This document shows positions 45,994 through 55,203 of a stretch of DNA of 64,000 nucleotides, piece by piece; positions within the stretch are counted from its first letter, which is position 1, and every line of letters starts with the position of its first letter. Origin of the DNA: Thiobacillus denitrificans. Its GTDB lineage: Bacteria; Pseudomonadota; Gammaproteobacteria; Burkholderiales; Thiobacillaceae. A program made the translations under genes and the position numbers. The notes beneath the pieces were generated by a model. The model made no database searches. It was not told the origin of the DNA and saw only the letters and a program-made list of their open reading frames with translations. The stretch spans positions 186,001 through 250,000 of the forward strand of contig DYIY01000005.1 in assembly GCA_020723405.1 (NCBI GenBank). The letters are read 5' to 3'.

Positions 45994-46943
45994 TGGCCGA
46001 ACGGGTCACCTTCACCGACGCCGAGAACAGCCGCCTGGCCAACCTGTGCGGTGTGCTGGACGAGAACCTGCGGCAGATCGAGACCGCTCTCAACGTCAGC
46101 ATTTCCCGCCGGGGCGAGGTCTTCCAGGTGGAGGGCGAACGGGCCGCCGAGGCCGCCCGGGTGCTGCGCGACTTCTACCAGCGGGCCCGCCGCCCCCTGG
46201 ACATCGACGACGTGCAACTGGCCCTGGTGGAAGTGGGCCACAAGGCGAACCCGGGCAACCCCGAGGAAGACAACATCCCGGTACTCATGACCCGGCGGAC
46301 CGGGCTCCACGGCCGCACCCCCCGGCAGAACGCCTACATCCGCCAGATCCAGGAATATGACATCACCTTCGGCATCGGCCCCGCCGGCACCGGCAAGACC
46401 TACCTGGCGGTGGCCGGCGCCGTGGACGCCCTGGAACGGGACCTGGTCAAGCGCATCGTCCTGGTCCGCCCGGCAGTGGAAGCGGGAGAGCGGTTGGGCT
46501 TCCTGCCCGGCGACCTGGTGCAGAAGGTGGACCCCTACCTGCGTCCCCTCTACGACGCCCTCTGGGACCTGATGGGTTTCGACAAGGCCAACCGGGCCTT
46601 CGAGCGGCAGATGATCGAGGTGGCCCCCCTGGCCTTCATGCGCGGGCGCACCCTGAACCATGCCTTCATCATCCTGGACGAAGCCCAGAACACCACCCCG
46701 GAACAGATGAAGATGTTCCTCACCCGCATCGGCTTCGGCTCCCGGGCCGTGGTCACCGGCGACGTAACCCAGATCGACCTGGCCCGGCATCAGAAAAGTG
46801 GCTTGGTGGAAGCCCGGGAAGTGCTGAAGGAAGTACGCGGCATCGCCTTCACCGAGTTCCACAACGAAGACGTGGTGCGCCACCCCCTGGTGGCGCGCAT
46901 CATCGACGCCTATGACAGCTACCAGCAAAAAACCGGCCCTTGA
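45993..46943 (+). CDS. PhoH-like ATPase/RNA-binding protein
   Basis: A 316-residue PhoH-family protein. A KH-like N-terminal part is followed by the P-loop ATPase domain: Walker A GPAGTGKTYLAVAGA, Walker B HAFIILDEAQNTT, and VVTGDVTQIDL. Members (YbeZ) work with YbeY in RNA processing and ribosome quality control. The ATG overlaps the miaB stop; a GTG three bases earlier is in frame but less likely. The ybeY start lies 32 bases before the end of this gene. Confidence 0.94.
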   Translation: MAERVTFTDAENSRLANLCGVLDENLRQIETALNVSISRRGEVFQVEGERAAEAARVLRDFYQRARRPLDIDDVQLALVEVGHKANPGNPEEDNIPVLMTRRTGLHGRTPRQNAYIRQIQEYDITFGIGPAGTGKTYLAVAGAVDALERDLVKRIVLVRPAVEAGERLGFLPGDLVQKVDPYLRPLYDALWDLMGFDKANRAFERQMIEVAPLAFMRGRTLNHAFIILDEAQNTTPEQMKMFLTRIGFGSRAVVTGDVTQIDLARHQKSGLVEAREVLKEVRGIAFTEFHNEDVVRHPLVARIIDAYDSYQQKTGP

Positions 46944-47376
46944 ACTGGCCATCCAGTTGGCCGTACAGGCCGCCCTGCCCGGCCGGGCCGACTTCCGCCG
47001 CTGGGCCCGGGCTGCCCTGAAGACCGATGCCGCCGCCGTCCTGCGGGTGGTGGACGAAGATGAAGGGCGGCAATTGAACCGGGACTACCGGGGCAAGGAC
47101 TATCCCACCAACGTGCTCACCTTCGAGTATGGCGCGGACCCGGACTCGGGCCTTCTGACCGGCGACATCGTCCTGTGCGCCCCGGTGGTGGAGCGGGAAG
47201 CCCGGGAGCAGGGCAAGGAGCTGACCGCCCACTACGCCCATCTCACCGTCCACGGCATGCTCCATCTGCAAGGCTACGACCATGTGAAGAAGGGCCAGGC
47301 TGTCACAATGGAAGCCCTGGAAAGCTTTATCATGGAGCGATTGGGATTCCCCGACCCCTATGCCGATGGACGATAG
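46912..47376 (+). CDS. ybeY: Endoribonuclease YbeY
   Basis: A 154-residue metal-dependent RNase involved in 16S rRNA 3' maturation. The metal-binding HGMLHLQGYDH is complete (three histidines), and NRDYRGKDYPTNVLTFEY and TGDIVLCAPVVEREA precede it. The start overlaps phoH by 32 bases, the usual close coupling in this operon. The end overlaps the start of corC. No Shine-Dalgarno is obvious. Confidence 0.95.
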   Translation: MTATSKKPALELAIQLAVQAALPGRADFRRWARAALKTDAAAVLRVVDEDEGRQLNRDYRGKDYPTNVLTFEYGADPDSGLLTGDIVLCAPVVEREAREQGKELTAHYAHLTVHGMLHLQGYDHVKKGQAVTMEALESFIMERLGFPDPYADGR

Positions 47377-48205
47377 TCACCCGCAGCGCCCTGGATTTCT
47401 GGAACGTCTCACCTCCTGGCTCTCCCGCGAGCCGGACAACCGGGAAGAGTTGCTCGAACTCCTCCACGCCGCCTACGAAAACAACCTGCTGGACGCCGAT
47501 GCCCTGTCCATGATCGAAGGGGTCATGCAGGTGTCCGAGATGCAGGCCCGGGAAATCATGATCCCCCGGGCCCAGATGGATGTGGTGGACATCAACGAAT
47601 CCCCCGAGAATCTGCTCCCCTTCGTCATCGATACGGCCCACTCCCGCTTTCCCGCCGTGGATGGGGACCGGGACTCGGTGGTGGGCATCCTGTTGGCCAA
47701 GGACCTGCTCCGCCTGTGCAATGGCGAGGACGTGAACCTCCGCGACCAGCTCCGTCCGGCGGTATTCATACCGGAATCCAAGCGCCTCAACGTGCTGCTC
47801 AAGGAGTTCCGCGCCTCCCGCAACCACATTGCCATCGTGGTGGATGAATACGGCGGCGTGGCCGGCCTGGTGACCATCGAAGACGTGCTGGAGCAGATCG
47901 TCGGCGACATCGAGGACGAATACGACTACGACGAGGCCGAGGACAACGTCATTGGCGAACAGGACGGCAGCTTCCGGGTCAAGGCCCAGACCGAGATCGG
48001 CGATTTCAATCTGGCCCTGGGGGCCAGTTTTGCCGACGACGAGTTCGACACCGTGGGCGGCCTGGTGACCCACGCCTTCGGCCGCCTGCCCAAGCGGGGG
48101 GAGACCGTGGAGATCGCCGGCTTCCACTTCCAGGTGCTGCGCGCCGGCAGCCGCCGCCTGCATACCCTGCGGGTGCGCCGCCTGCCCCAGGCCAGCCTGC
48201 TCTGA
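47366..48205 (+). CDS. corC: CorC/HlyC-family CBS-domain transporter-associated protein
   Basis: A 279-residue cytoplasmic protein with two CBS domains (MIPRAQMDVVDINESPENLLPFVID; ASRNHIAIVVDEYGGVAGLVTIEDVLEQIVGDIEDEYD) and a C-terminal CorC_HlyC domain (DGSFRVKAQTEIGDFNLALGASF, GRLPKRGETVEIAGFHFQVLRA). The family is linked to magnesium/cobalt efflux and CorA modulation, though its biochemistry is poorly known. I chose the second of two in-frame ATGs (47366, MDDSHPQ); the first (47360) gives two more residues. It overlaps the end of ybeY. Confidence 0.92.
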   Translation: MDDSHPQRPGFLERLTSWLSREPDNREELLELLHAAYENNLLDADALSMIEGVMQVSEMQAREIMIPRAQMDVVDINESPENLLPFVIDTAHSRFPAVDGDRDSVVGILLAKDLLRLCNGEDVNLRDQLRPAVFIPESKRLNVLLKEFRASRNHIAIVVDEYGGVAGLVTIEDVLEQIVGDIEDEYDYDEAEDNVIGEQDGSFRVKAQTEIGDFNLALGASFADDEFDTVGGLVTHAFGRLPKRGETVEIAGFHFQVLRAGSRRLHTLRVRRLPQASLL

Positions 48206-48216
48206 GCCGATCCGGC

Positions 48217-48435
48217 GTGTCGGCCCGCTGGAAACCCCTCCTGCTGTTCGCCCTGCTGTTGCTGCTGTTCCCCGCCATCGGCAGCGTGGCGGCCTGGTGG
48301 CGGGGCGATGCCCTGGACATCTGGCAATGGCTGGGCGTACTGGCCTTTCCCCTGCTGGCCTGGCTCTGGCTGCGCCATTTCTCCATCCTGGGCTGCCGGG
48401 AAGGCTGCGTTCCGCCTGCACAGAAGCGAGAGTGA
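48217..48435 (+). CDS. Small hypothetical membrane protein
   Basis: A 72-residue protein starting with GTG. Two hydrophobic helices are visible (KPLLLFALLLLLFPAIGSVA and WLGVLAFPLLAWLWLRHF). The tail holds two cysteines (LGCREGCVPPAQKRE). No family is recognised. The start is 11 bases after the corC stop, so it may be the last gene of that operon. In many related operons the gene lnt follows corC; it is not present here. Confidence 0.6.
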   Translation: MSARWKPLLLFALLLLLFPAIGSVAAWWRGDALDIWQWLGVLAFPLLAWLWLRHFSILGCREGCVPPAQKRE

Positions 48436-48531
48436 ACGCTCACCTTGCCAGGATGGCCGGCAGCCGTTAAGTTTGCGTCACCTGCCGGCCAGGGCTTCCC
48501 GCCCGGCCCCCCCTTTCGAACGGAAATTCCC

Positions 48532-49557
48532 ATGACCGCCTGGACCGACTTCCTCGTCTCCCGCGGCGCCCAGCTTGAGCAGGGTGCCGTGGCCCACTTC
48601 GGCGACCCCGCCGGCGAACTGGCCGCTGCCGGCCAGCAGACCGTGCTGGCCGACTTGTCCCACTTCGGCCTCATCGCCTTCAGCGGCGAAGAGGCCCAGA
48701 CCTTCCTCCACGGCCAGATCACCAACGACCTGCGCCCCCTTGCGGAGAACCTGGCCGTGTTCGCCGGCTATCTGTCGGCCAAGGGCCGCATGTTGGCCAA
48801 CTTCCTGGTCATGAAGCGCAACGGCGAGTTGCTGGTCATGCTCCCGGAAAGCCTGCGCGAAAGCGTCCAGAAACGCCTGTCCATGTTCATCCTGCGGGCC
48901 AAGGTGAAGGCCCGTAACGCCGGCGGCGAGTGGGTGCGCCTGGGCCTGAGCGGCCCCGAGGCGGCGGGCCTGGTGGAACAGAGCCTGGGCGTCACCGTCT
49001 CCCCGGGAATCCTGTCCGTGGCCCAGGCCGACCAGGGCTTCGCCCTGCGCCTGGGGGACCACCGCTTCGACCTCTTCCTGGCCCCCGAGACGGCCACCGC
49101 CACCTGGGAAGTCCTGGCCGGCCAGGCCCGGCCAGTGGGCGCCCCGGCCTGGGACTGGCTCATGGTGCGGGCCGGAGTGCCGGTGGTGCTGCCCCAGACC
49201 CAGGACCATTTCGTGCCCCAGATGGCCAACATGGAAGTTCTGGGGGGGGTGAGCTTCAACAAGGGCTGCTACCCGGGCCAGGAAATCGTGGCCCGCAGCC
49301 AGTACCTGGGCAAGGTGAAGCGCCGCCTGCATCTGGCCCACCTGGACGAAGCCGCCCAGCCCGGCGACGAATTGTTCGCCCCCGAGCCGGCCGACCAGGC
49401 GGCCGGCCTGATCGCCAATGCCGCCCCGGCCCCCGGTGGCGGCTGGGACGTGCTGGCGGTGGTGCTCAACCCCAGCGTGGAGACCGGCGAGGTGCGCCTG
49501 AAAACCCGGGACGGCGCCCGCCTGAACTTCCAGCCCCTGCCCTATCCCGTCGCCTGA
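48532..49557 (+). CDS. ygfZ: Folate-binding protein YgfZ
   Basis: A 341-residue protein of the GcvT-like YgfZ family, which assists repair or assembly of iron-sulfur clusters in a folate-dependent manner. The signature is KGCYPGQEIVARSQYLGKVKRRL, with its conserved cysteine, and the N-terminal folate-binding fold includes FLHGQITNDLR. It acts in the cytoplasm. The ATG is chosen by family length; an open frame extends upstream. It is followed after four bases by a DUF4936 gene. Confidence 0.93.
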   Translation: MTAWTDFLVSRGAQLEQGAVAHFGDPAGELAAAGQQTVLADLSHFGLIAFSGEEAQTFLHGQITNDLRPLAENLAVFAGYLSAKGRMLANFLVMKRNGELLVMLPESLRESVQKRLSMFILRAKVKARNAGGEWVRLGLSGPEAAGLVEQSLGVTVSPGILSVAQADQGFALRLGDHRFDLFLAPETATATWEVLAGQARPVGAPAWDWLMVRAGVPVVLPQTQDHFVPQMANMEVLGGVSFNKGCYPGQEIVARSQYLGKVKRRLHLAHLDEAAQPGDELFAPEPADQAAGLIANAAPAPGGGWDVLAVVLNPSVETGEVRLKTRDGARLNFQPLPYPVA

Positions 49558-49561
49558 ACCG

Positions 49562-49891
49562 GTGCCTGGCCAGGACTACTACGTCTGGTACCGGGTCGGC
49601 CAGGCGGATCGGGATACCGAGACCGCCGTGCGCAGCATGATGGGCAGGCTGGCCTGCCGTAGCGGCATCTCCGGCCGGCTCCTGAAGAAGCGGGACGAGC
49701 CCCGCCTGTGGATGGAGGCCTATCCCGGGGTGGCCGATCCCGCCCGCTTCGAGCGCCTCATGGCCCAGGTGCTCGATGAACTGGACGTGGAGATGTTCCT
49801 GGACGGCCCCCGCCGCATGGAAGTCTTCCTCCCCGATGATCCGGTGCCCGCCGCCTGCACCGCCGCCCCCCACCCAACCGATACCCCATGA
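49562..49891 (+). CDS. DUF4936-like small protein
   Basis: A 109-residue protein beginning with GTG (MPGQDYYVWYRVGQADRD). It carries the features of the betaproteobacterial DUF4936 family: a strand YYVWYRV, a helix with SMMGRLACRSGISGRLLKKRDEPRLWMEAYPGV, and an acidic end (LDVEMFLDGPRRMEVF). Its function is unknown. It lies between ygfZ and slmA; its stop overlaps the slmA start (ATGA), so the three are probably co-expressed. Confidence 0.75.
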   Translation: MPGQDYYVWYRVGQADRDTETAVRSMMGRLACRSGISGRLLKKRDEPRLWMEAYPGVADPARFERLMAQVLDELDVEMFLDGPRRMEVFLPDDPVPAACTAAPHPTDTP

Positions 49892-50472
49892 GCAAACCCG
49901 GCGAACGCAAGATCCAGATCCTGCAAACCCTGGCCTCCATGCTGGAGAACCCCCAGGCGGAAAAGATCACCACGGCGGCCCTGGCGGCCCGGGTGGAAGT
50001 CTCGGAAGCAGCCCTCTACCGCCACTTCGCCAGCAAGGCCCAGATGTACGAGGGGCTCATCGAGTTCATCGAGCAGACCCTGTTCAGCCTCATCAACCGC
50101 ATCAGCGGCGAGGGCGGTCCGGGCCTCGGCCAGGTCCAGGCCATGGCCCAGTTGCTGCTGGGCTTCGCCGAGAAGAACCGGGGCATGACCCGGGTGCTCA
50201 CCGGGGAAGTGCTGGTCAACGAGAACGAACGGCTCCAGGCCCGGGTGAACCAGATGCTGGAACGGGTGGAGGCCAGCCTCAAGCAGGCCCTGCGCATCGC
50301 CGCCAGCCAGGGGGAAACGGCCCCGGGTCTGGACCCGGCCATGGCCGCCAACCTGGTGCTGTGCTGGGTCCAGGGGCGCTGGCAGCAGTTCGTGAAAAGC
50401 GGCTTCGGAAAACCGCCCCTGGCCCAGTGGGAGAGCCAGTGGCCCTTGCTGGCCAGGGGGTTGTCAGCCTGA
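49888..50472 (+). CDS. slmA: Nucleoid occlusion factor SlmA (TetR family)
   Basis: A 194-residue TetR-type DNA-binding protein with the SlmA hallmarks: KITTAALAARVEVSEAALYRHFASKAQMYEGLIEFIEQTLFSLINRI in the DNA-binding and linker region, and FAEKNRGMTRVLTGEVLVNENERLQARVNQ in the regulatory domain. It binds chromosomal sites and blocks FtsZ ring assembly over the nucleoid. Its start overlaps the preceding stop codon. The gene is followed by convergent genes. Confidence 0.93.
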   Translation: MSKPGERKIQILQTLASMLENPQAEKITTAALAARVEVSEAALYRHFASKAQMYEGLIEFIEQTLFSLINRISGEGGPGLGQVQAMAQLLLGFAEKNRGMTRVLTGEVLVNENERLQARVNQMLERVEASLKQALRIAASQGETAPGLDPAMAANLVLCWVQGRWQQFVKSGFGKPPLAQWESQWPLLARGLSA

Positions 50473-50489
50473 GAAGGCCGACCGGCTGA

Positions 50490-50885
50490 CTACTTGTACT
50501 GCCGCCACTCCAGCGGCGTCTCGTCGTGGTCGCCGTGGGGGCGCTTGTTCCAGGCCTCCATGTGGGCCTGGTAGTTCTTGGTCCGATGCTCGGGCTTGCC
50601 CATGTTGTCCCGCTGCACCCGTTCGCTGTAATAGGCCAGAGAGCGGCGGATGCGGATGAGCAGACTGCCTTCCAGGTGGAAGCCCTGGGCGGCCAGGCCG
50701 TTCTCCAAGCCTTCCAGGGTGTAATCGGCCACGCAGTAGGCCACTTGCAGGGACAGGGGCCCGGTGCGGGTCGCGGTGAGGGCCGGCAGGCCCGCCAGCA
50801 GTTCCAGGGCCCGGTCCACCTGGCCCGGGGGCGTGGGATGGAAGACGATCTCCCGACGTTTTAGGATGTCGCAGGGAGATCCCAT
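50490..50885 (-). CDS. Small hypothetical protein downstream of ctpA
   Basis: A 131-residue cytoplasmic protein. The first half (EIVFHPTPPGQVDRALELLAGLPALTATRTGPLSLQVAYCVADYTLEGLENGLAAQGFHLEGSLL, in segments) looks like a ferredoxin-like alpha/beta fold, and the second half is basic and charged (IRIRRSLAYYSERVQRDNMGKPEHRTKNYQAHMEAWNKR). No family name is certain. ATG is chosen over a GTG one codon earlier. It begins ten bases after the ctpA stop, so it is co-transcribed with gpmI-envC-ctpA. Confidence 0.65.
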   Translation of the reverse strand: MGSPCDILKRREIVFHPTPPGQVDRALELLAGLPALTATRTGPLSLQVAYCVADYTLEGLENGLAAQGFHLEGSLLIRIRRSLAYYSERVQRDNMGKPEHRTKNYQAHMEAWNKRPHGDHDETPLEWRQYK

Positions 50886-50895
50886 CACCTGCTTC

Positions 50896-52296
50896 CTAGT
50901 CCTTGCGGTTTTGCAGCAGGGAGAGGCCCTTCAGCAACACCAGAGCCTGGTTGAACTGGTAGTCGTTCTTGCTGACCACTTCACCCGGCTCCAGGGCCTT
51001 GGGATCCTTCTTGGCGGCGCCCTTGTCGGACTTGTCTTCCTTGGACTTGGGCTTTTCGGCCTCCCCGTCCTGGGTGTTGGTCAGGTGCTTGTCCAGGTCG
51101 GCCTCACGGACTTCCAGCTTGGGCGTGTCGCCGCTGGAGATGGTGGCCTCCTCGGCGACGATGTCCGGGGTGATGCCCTTGGCCTGGATGCTGCGTCCGC
51201 TGGGGGTGTAGTAGCGGGCCGTGGTGAGCTTGATGGCGGTGCCGTTGTTCAGGGGAATGATGGTCTGCACGGACCCTTTGCCGAAGGTCTGGGTCCCCAC
51301 CACCAGGGCCCGCTTGTGGTCCTGCAAGGCGCCGGCAACGATCTCGGAGGCGGAGGCGGAGCCTCCGTTCACCAGCACCACCAGGGGAACGGTCTTGACC
51401 CAGGTCGGCAGGCTCTTCAGGTAGTCGCTCTCGGCGGGGCGCAGGTAGTTTTCCCGACTGTTGGTCAGGCGCATGCGGGCGTCCTCGGTGCGGCCGTCGG
51501 TGTACACCACCAGTTCGCCGCCCTTGAGGAAGGCGCCGGACACCGCCACGGCGGTATTGAGCAGGCCACCCGGGTCGTTGCGCAGGTCCAGCACCAGGCC
51601 CTTGAGGGGGGTGGCCTTGTTCTGCTCCTGCAGATCCTTGATGGCACCCACCAGGTTTTCGCCGGTGTGTTCCTGGAACTGGGTGATGCGAACGTAGCCG
51701 AAATGGGGTTCCACCAGCTTGTGCTTGACGCTCTTGATCTTGATGACCGCCCGGGTGAGGGTAATCACCAGAGGCTTGGCCTCGCCCTTGCGCACCACCG
51801 TGAGGGTGATGTCGGTGCCGGGTTTGCCGCGCATCTTCTTCACCGCATCGTTGAGGGTCATGCCCTTGACCGGACTGTCATCCAGCTTGATGACCAGGTC
51901 ACCGCTCTTGATGCCGGCTTTGAAGGCAGGGGTGTCCTCGATGGGGGAGACCACCTTGACGAAGCCGTCCTCCATGCCCACTTCGATGCCCAGGCCGCCG
52001 AATTCACCCTGGGTGCCCACCTGGAGCTCCTTGAAGGCCTCGCTGTCCAGATAGGAGGAATGGGGGTCCAGGCCGGTGAGCATGCCGTTGATGGCTTCGG
52101 TGATGAGTTTCTTGTCTTCCACCGGTTCAACGTAGTCGCTCTTGATCTTGCCGAAGATCTCGCTGAAGGCACGCAGGTCTTCGATGGGCAGCGGTTCCGG
52201 TTCCCGTTCGGCATTGGCCGAGTAATTCAGGGTCAGGGCGGCGCCGAACACGACGCCAATGCCGATCAGACCGATTTGCTTGAACTTGCTGGTCAT
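50896..52296 (-). CDS. ctpA: C-terminal processing protease, S41 family
   Basis: A 466-residue periplasmic serine protease. A signal/anchor helix (IGLIGIGVVFGAALTLNYSANA) is followed by a PDZ domain (GGLGIEVGMEDGFVKVVSPIEDTPAFKAGIKSGDLVI) and the S41 catalytic domain, with the Ser in NGGSASASEIVAGAL and the Lys in GTQTFGKGSVQTIIPL. It trims protein C-termini and affects peptidoglycan hydrolase turnover. GAGG precedes ATG at 52296. Position directly after envC matches many proteobacteria. Confidence 0.95.
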   Translation of the reverse strand: MTSKFKQIGLIGIGVVFGAALTLNYSANAEREPEPLPIEDLRAFSEIFGKIKSDYVEPVEDKKLITEAINGMLTGLDPHSSYLDSEAFKELQVGTQGEFGGLGIEVGMEDGFVKVVSPIEDTPAFKAGIKSGDLVIKLDDSPVKGMTLNDAVKKMRGKPGTDITLTVVRKGEAKPLVITLTRAVIKIKSVKHKLVEPHFGYVRITQFQEHTGENLVGAIKDLQEQNKATPLKGLVLDLRNDPGGLLNTAVAVSGAFLKGGELVVYTDGRTEDARMRLTNSRENYLRPAESDYLKSLPTWVKTVPLVVLVNGGSASASEIVAGALQDHKRALVVGTQTFGKGSVQTIIPLNNGTAIKLTTARYYTPSGRSIQAKGITPDIVAEEATISSGDTPKLEVREADLDKHLTNTQDGEAEKPKSKEDKSDKGAAKKDPKALEPGEVVSKNDYQFNQALVLLKGLSLLQNRKD

Positions 52297-52325
52297 GCTG
52301 CCTCTGGAAGCGTTTGCCCGGCCTT

Positions 52326-53498
52326 TCAACGGACCCAGGCGAGGGGATCAAAAGGTTTGCCCTGGTGGCGCAATTCGAAGTAGAGGCCCGGTTCGTCCTG
52401 GCCGCCGGTGGCGCCCACTGCCGCCACCACATCGCCCGCGCGCACGGGCTCACCCGGCTGTTTATACAAGCTTTCGTTATTACTGTATAGGCTGAGGTAG
52501 CCCTTGCCGTGGTCGATGATCAAGAGGTTGCCGAAGCCACGCAACCAGTCGGCGAAGGCCACCTCACCGCTGCCCACGGCACGCACTTCCTGGCCCTGGC
52601 GGGCACGGATGAACACCCCCTTCCAGGCCGGGCCGCCGCCGTCGCGGCTGTTGCCGAACTTGTGCAGGATCTCGCCAGCCACGGGCAGGGCCAGGCGCCC
52701 CTTGAGACGGGTGAAATCCAGGCCGGCCAGGCTGGCGTCGGCCACCCGGTCCACCTTTTGGCCGGGCTTGGCCGTCGGCGCGGGTTTGCTGGCAGCCAGC
52801 CGGGCCAGCCGTTCCACCAGCCGGGTCAGGCGTTTCTCGTCGCGCACCAGGGTATCGATTTCCCGGCGCTGTTGGCGGATCTGTTCGGACAGCTTGTAGA
52901 GAACCTCCTGGCGGGAGCCTTTTTCGGCTTCCAGGGCCTGTTTCTGGGCCACCCGCTCCTGGCGCACCTGGGTCAGGTCGTCATTCTGCTTGCGGGCCTT
53001 GTCCTGGAGGGTGCGCAATTTGCCCAGGGATTCCCGGTGCTGGCGGATGAGTTCGGCCCGGGCCCGGCCGATGTAGCCGTAATAGGCCAGGTTGCGGGCC
53101 ACCTCGCCCGGGTCCCGGCCGGACAGGAGCAGCTTGAGGGCATCCCCGTCCCCCTGGATGTAGCGCTCCTTGATCAGGGCCGCCAGGCGGCGCTGCTGGT
53201 CAGCGATCTCCCGTTGGGTGCCACGGGTGTCCTCGTTGAGCTGGCGCAGGTCCCGGGACAGTTCCCGCTGGCGGTTGTCCAGACGGCGCAGGCCCCGGTT
53301 CACGTCGGAGATGCGCCGCTCGGATTGTTTCAACTCATCGGCCACCTCGGAGCGGTCCTCGCTGGCCTGTTCCAGTTCCTCCTGGAGGGATTTGATGCGC
53401 TGGCGCAGTTCGTCCAGTTCCTCCCGCTTGCCGTTGTCCGGGGCGGCCAGGGCAGTGGCCACGCCCAGGCAGATCAGCAGGCAGGCGAGGGCGCGCAC
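52326..53498 (-). CDS. envC: Murein hydrolase activator EnvC-like
   Basis: A 390-residue periplasmic protein. The signal peptide (ALACLLICLGVATALA) is followed by long coiled coils (about 25-250, with heptads such as LDELRQRIKSLQEELEQASEDRSEVADEL in segments) and a C-terminal LytM-like domain (VFIRARQGQEVRAVGSGEVAFADWLRGFGNLLIIDHGKGY). The metal-ligand residues expected in active M23 peptidases are missing at WKGVF and in YFELRHQGKP, as in EnvC, which activates amidases rather than cleaving. The start is GTG, two bases from the gpmI stop. It aids cell separation. Confidence 0.9.
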   Translation of the reverse strand: MRALACLLICLGVATALAAPDNGKREELDELRQRIKSLQEELEQASEDRSEVADELKQSERRISDVNRGLRRLDNRQRELSRDLRQLNEDTRGTQREIADQQRRLAALIKERYIQGDGDALKLLLSGRDPGEVARNLAYYGYIGRARAELIRQHRESLGKLRTLQDKARKQNDDLTQVRQERVAQKQALEAEKGSRQEVLYKLSEQIRQQRREIDTLVRDEKRLTRLVERLARLAASKPAPTAKPGQKVDRVADASLAGLDFTRLKGRLALPVAGEILHKFGNSRDGGGPAWKGVFIRARQGQEVRAVGSGEVAFADWLRGFGNLLIIDHGKGYLSLYSNNESLYKQPGEPVRAGDVVAAVGATGGQDEPGLYFELRHQGKPFDPLAWVR

Positions 53499-53499
53499 G

Positions 53500-55050
53500 T
53501 CATTGGGTGAATTCGATGAGAGGGGTGCCGGTCATCTCGCCGGGCTGGGGCAGCCCCATCATCTTCAGCAGGGTGGGGGCGATGTCCTCCAGGGCCCCGC
53601 TGTCCAGGGTCCGGGCCGGCCGGCCGATGTAGACGAGGGGCACCAGATTGACGGTGTGGGCCGTGTGGGGCTGGTTGGTCAGGGTATCCCGCATGGTCTC
53701 GGCGTTGCCGTGGTCGGCGGTGATGATCACCTCCCCGCCGATCTCCTGCATGGCTTCCACGGCGCGCCCCACGCAAACATCCACGGCTTCCACCGCCTGC
53801 ACCGCCGCCTCCAGCACGCCGGTGTGGCCCACCATGTCGCAGTTGGCGAAATTGCAGATGATGGCGTCGTACTTGCGGCTGCGGATGGCCTCCACCAGCT
53901 TGTCGGTCACCTCGAAGGCGCTCATCTCCGGCTTCATGTCGTAGGTGGCCACGTCGGGAGACTTGACCAGCATGCGCTCCTCACCGGGATAGACCGTTTC
54001 CTCGCCGCCATTGAAGAAATAGGTGACGTGGGGATATTTCTCGGTCTCGGCGATGCGCAACTGGCGCAGGCCCTTGTTGGCGATGTATTCGCCGAAACCG
54101 TTGCGTACCCGCTCCGGGGGGAAAGCCACCGACACGTCAAACTCATCGCTGTAGCTGGTGAGGGTGCAGTAACGCGACAGTTTGGGCACGAATGCCCGCT
54201 CGAAATCGGTGAAATCCGGCGCCACGAAGGCCCGGGTCATCTGCCGGGCCCGGTCGGAGCGGAAATTCATGAAAACGATGGCATCGCCATCAGCCATGGC
54301 CACGGGCCGTTCCCCGACCGGCACGATGGTGGTGGGTTTGACGAATTCATCGGTCTCGCCCCGGGCGTAGGCATTTTCCAGGCCCAACATGGCGGAGGGG
54401 GCCGTGAACTCGGCCTTGCCCAGGGTGAGCAGATCGTAGGCCAGCTTCACCCGGGCCCAGCGACGGTCCCGGTCCATGGCGTAGTAACGCCCCACGATGC
54501 TGGCGATGCGCCCACCTTTCAGACCATCCATTTTGTCCTGCAGGCAGCGCAGATAGGCCTCGGCGCTCTTGGGGGGCGTATCCCGGCCATCCAGGAAGGC
54601 GTGCACGTACACCTGCTTCAACCCACCTTCCAGGGCCATGTTCAGCATGGCGTGGATATGGTTCTCGTGGCTGTGGACCCCGCCATCCGACAACAGGCCG
54701 AAGATGTGCAGGGCGGAACCCCGGCTCTTGACCTGTTCGATCACGTCCAGCAGGGCCAGGTTGCCGGCGAAGTGGCCGTTGTCGATGGCCCGGTCGATGC
54801 GGGTGAATTCCTGATAGACCACCCGGCCGGCGCCGATGTTCAGGTGGCCCACCTCGGAGTTGCCCATCTGCCCGGCGGGCAGGCCTACGGCTGCCTCGGA
54901 AGCCTGGATCAGGGTATGCGGGTACTGTTTCCAGTAACTGTCCCAATGGGGCTTCCGGGCCAGGGCAATGGCATTGAAGGCGTCGGCCGGCCGGCAACCG
55001 AAGCCGTCGAGAATGAGCAGCAGGACGGGCTTGATGGATGAGAGTGGCAT
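53500..55050 (-). CDS. gpmI: Phosphoglycerate mutase, 2,3-BPG-independent
   Basis: A 516-residue binuclear manganese enzyme of glycolysis that interconverts 3- and 2-phosphoglycerate. The first metal motif is LLILDGFG, the phosphorylated serine is in GNSEVGHLNIGAGR, DGRDTPP and DGGVHSHENH follow, and CNFANCDMVGHTG and ITADHGNAE carry the remaining metal ligands. It works in the cytoplasm. It heads the gpmI-envC-ctpA operon and diverges from the ArsR regulator across a 153-base gap rich in A and T. Confidence 0.96.
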   Translation of the reverse strand: MPLSSIKPVLLLILDGFGCRPADAFNAIALARKPHWDSYWKQYPHTLIQASEAAVGLPAGQMGNSEVGHLNIGAGRVVYQEFTRIDRAIDNGHFAGNLALLDVIEQVKSRGSALHIFGLLSDGGVHSHENHIHAMLNMALEGGLKQVYVHAFLDGRDTPPKSAEAYLRCLQDKMDGLKGGRIASIVGRYYAMDRDRRWARVKLAYDLLTLGKAEFTAPSAMLGLENAYARGETDEFVKPTTIVPVGERPVAMADGDAIVFMNFRSDRARQMTRAFVAPDFTDFERAFVPKLSRYCTLTSYSDEFDVSVAFPPERVRNGFGEYIANKGLRQLRIAETEKYPHVTYFFNGGEETVYPGEERMLVKSPDVATYDMKPEMSAFEVTDKLVEAIRSRKYDAIICNFANCDMVGHTGVLEAAVQAVEAVDVCVGRAVEAMQEIGGEVIITADHGNAETMRDTLTNQPHTAHTVNLVPLVYIGRPARTLDSGALEDIAPTLLKMMGLPQPGEMTGTPLIEFTQ

Positions 55051-55098
55051 GCGTTCTATTTTATCTTTTTTCGGGGTCTTTTTTATTGAAGGTACTTT

Positions 55099-55127
55099 AG
55101 TATATTTGAATACATGGGGCGTATACT
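55099..55127. promoter_or_regulatory. AT-rich dyad between gpmI and the ArsR gene
   Basis: AGTATA (55099-55104) and TATACT (55122-55127) are inverted across a 17-base centre, and TATACT could serve as the -10 of the ArsR gene. The gap is shared with the gpmI promoter on the other strand. It is a possible autoregulation site for the ArsR protein, but it does not match the palindrome at 55578. Confidence 0.35.
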
Positions 55128-55203
55128 GAAGCCCGCTCCAAGACCGGCGCGACCCAGCCCCCGCCCCCCCATTCCTCCACACAGACGGCTTCACGGAGAC
55201 AGC